Shown here piece after piece: positions 13,342 to 14,924 of a DNA stretch of 14,924 nucleotides. Position numbers and translations under genes: made by a program. Numbering within the stretch: the first letter of the stretch is position 1; each line of letters begins with the position of its first letter. The notes under the pieces are model-generated. The model had not been told where the DNA came from. It saw only the letters and a list, made by a program, of their open reading frames with translations, and searched no databases. The stretch comes from an uncultured Clostridia bacterium (lineage in GTDB: Bacteria; Bacillota; Clostridia; TANB77; CAG-508), in NCBI GenBank assembly GCA_949448405.1, contig CASTFX010000016.1:1-14924 (forward strand), given 5' to 3'.

Positions 13342-14924
13342 ATGGCAAAGACAATACTATATGGAGAAGACGCTAGAAAAAAATTATTAGAAGGTGTTAA
13401 TAAATTAGCAGATACAGTAAAAGTAACACTTGGACCAAAAGGAAGAAATGTAGTGCTAGATAAGAGCTTTGGAGCTCCACTTATAACAAATGATGGAGTA
13501 ACAATTGCAAAAGATATAGAATTAGAGGACCCTTATGAAAATATGGGAGCAAGACTTGTAAAAGAAGTATCAACAAAAACAAATGATGTTGCAGGAGACG
13601 GAACAACAACAGCAACAGTACTTGCTCAAAAAATGATAAAAGAGGGAGTAAAGAACGTTGCTGCAGGTGGAGATCCTATGGCAATTAAAAGAGGTATAGA
13701 TAAAACTGTAAAAGTTGCAGTTGACGCTTTAAAAAATATAAGCTCACCAGTAAATGGAAAAGAGGACATAGCAAGGGTTGCAAGCATATCAGCAAATAAT
13801 TTGGAAGTAGGAGAACTTATAGCAGATGCTATGGAAAAAGTTTCTAAAGACGGAGTAATAACATTAGAAGAAAGTAAAACATCAGAAACAAAAGTAGATG
13901 TAGTAGAAGGAATGCAATTTGATAAAGGGTATGTATCTCCATATATGGTAACAGATACAGAGAAAATGGAAGCTGTATTTGATAATCCATATATATTAAT
14001 TACAGATAAAAAGATAAGCAATATTCAAGAAATATTACCACTATTAGAAAGCTTAATGCAAGCATCTGGAAAATTAGTAATAATTGCAGATGATATAGAA
14101 AGTGAAGCTTTATCAACACTTGTACTAAATAAATTGAGAGGAGTACTAAATGTAGTAGCAGTTAAAGCACCAGGATATGGTGATAGAAGAAAAGAAATGC
14201 TACAAGATATAGCTATTTTAACAGGTGGAGAAGTTATAACTTCTGATTTAGGATTAGAATTAAAAGATGTAACAATAGAGCAACTAGGAAAAGCTAGACA
14301 AGTAAAAGTACAAAAAGAAAATACAATAATAGTTGATGGTGCAGGAGATAGAGATACATTAGCAAACAGAGTACATCAAATAAAGAAACAAATATCAGAA
14401 ACACTAAGCGAATTTGATAAAGAAAAATTACAAGAAAGACTAGCAAAACTTGCAGGAGGAGTAGCTGTAATAGAAGTTGGTGCTGCAACTGAAATTGAAA
14501 TGAAAGAAAAGAAACTTAGAATAGAAGACGCACTAGCTGCAACAAAAGCTGCTGTTGAAGAAGGAATACTTGCAGGAGGGGGAACAGCATATATAAATGT
14601 AATTCCAAAGGTAGAAAATGCAGTAAAAGAGTTAAAAGAAGATGAAAGATTAGGTGGAAAAATAGTACTTGCAGCATTAGAAGAACCAATTAGACAAATA
14701 GTAATAAATGCAGGATTAGAACCAGCAGTCGTTGTTGAAAAGATAAAATCAAGTGCAGACGGATTCGGATTTGACGCAAGTGAAGAAGAATATGTTGATA
14801 TGAAAAAAGTTGGAATAGTAGATCCAACTAAAGTTACAAGAAGTGCTCTTCAAAATGCAGCAAGCATAGCTTCTATGGTACTTACAACAGAAAGTATAGT
14901 AACAGATAAAAAAGAAGAAAAATG
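13342..14924 (+). CDS. groEL: Chaperonin GroEL (3' end beyond the window)
   Basis: GroEL is the ATP-driven 60-kDa chaperonin that folds proteins in the cytoplasm with GroES. AGGAGG precedes ATG 13342, 28 bases after groES. ATP-site motifs are present: TLGPKGRNVVLDKSFGAP near the start, and VAGDGTTTATVLAQ at about residues 83-96 with the catalytic Asp. The apical domain contains VVAVKAPGYGDRRKEML. The frame is open for 527 codons to the window edge, so only the last ~10-15 residues are missing. There are no frameshifts: its CGG triplets are all GAC|GGA or TTC|GGA. It is a useful control showing that a long, highly expressed gene avoids zero-frame CGG. Confidence 0.97.
   Translation, partial: MAKTILYGEDARKKLLEGVNKLADTVKVTLGPKGRNVVLDKSFGAPLITNDGVTIAKDIELEDPYENMGARLVKEVSTKTNDVAGDGTTTATVLAQKMIKEGVKNVAAGGDPMAIKRGIDKTVKVAVDALKNISSPVNGKEDIARVASISANNLEVGELIADAMEKVSKDGVITLEESKTSETKVDVVEGMQFDKGYVSPYMVTDTEKMEAVFDNPYILITDKKISNIQEILPLLESLMQASGKLVIIADDIESEALSTLVLNKLRGVLNVVAVKAPGYGDRRKEMLQDIAILTGGEVITSDLGLELKDVTIEQLGKARQVKVQKENTIIVDGAGDRDTLANRVHQIKKQISETLSEFDKEKLQERLAKLAGGVAVIEVGAATEIEMKEKKLRIEDALAATKAAVEEGILAGGGTAYINVIPKVENAVKELKEDERLGGKIVLAALEEPIRQIVINAGLEPAVVVEKIKSSADGFGFDASEEEYVDMKKVGIVDPTKVTRSALQNAASIASMVLTTESIVTDKKEEK

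Noticed and set aside
1..14924. CRISPR arrays, insertion sequences, tRNA or rRNA genes, phage genes
   Set aside because: No spaced direct repeats, transposase motifs, terminal inverted repeats or recognisable tRNA/rRNA sequence were seen. In particular no tRNA that could explain CGG recoding lies in this window.

Overview
The window looks like a piece of chromosome from a very AT-rich, endospore-forming Firmicute of the class Clostridia. The evidence is the dipicolinate synthase pair dpaA/dpaB, a MurJ/SpoVB-type flippase, an HrcA/CIRCE-controlled groES-groEL operon, AGGAGG-type ribosome binding sites and AT-rich third codon positions.

Layout. 1-51: tail of a plus-strand gene, then a terminator. 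174-955 (-): M15 peptidase. 1070-2450 (-): dpaB and dpaA, overlapping by 4 bp. 2549-4359 (+): asparagine synthase, then a terminator. 4566-6207 (+): MurJ/SpoVB flippase. 6379-6654 (+): HU. 6734-8032 (-): MFS transporter. 8166-10495 (+): operon of yqeG (HAD phosphatase), prepilin peptidase and M24 aminopeptidase. 10470-11015 (-): YcgQ/DUF1980-like membrane-anchored protein. 11226-12830 (+): pyrG behind a leader terminator. 13032-13313 and 13342-window end (+): groES and groEL. No gene-free stretch exceeds 300 bases.

The outstanding feature is a recurrent +1 frameshift. Eight genes (M15 peptidase, dpaB, dpaA, asnB, murJ/spoVB, yqeG, prepilin peptidase, M24 peptidase) are interrupted, three of them twice, giving eleven interruptions. 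All have the same form: a zero-frame CGG codon followed by A or T, where skipping the C (or reading CGGA/CGGT as one four-base codon) restores the frame. The restored GGA or GGT glycine is usually one the family conserves (GDQ of YqeG, GHGVGLEVHE of M24, GxGK of DpaA, GCAIDIN of M15, GQLM of AsnB). After removing one C per site, all eight genes have exact codon-multiple lengths (259, 190, 269, 602, 546, 171, 244 and 354 aa) close to family norms. I found no zero-frame CGG read as arginine anywhere in the window, whereas CGA is read as arginine normally. Every other CGG inside a gene is out of frame, such as NNC|GGN or ACG|GNN. The highly expressed genes (groEL, groES, HU, pyrG) have no such sites.

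My reading is that CGG has lost its arginine meaning in this lineage and that CGGA/CGGT is decoded as glycine, either by a four-base-reading tRNA-Gly or by +1 shifting at an unassigned, ribosome-stalling CGG. The pattern itself is directly visible; the mechanism is inference.
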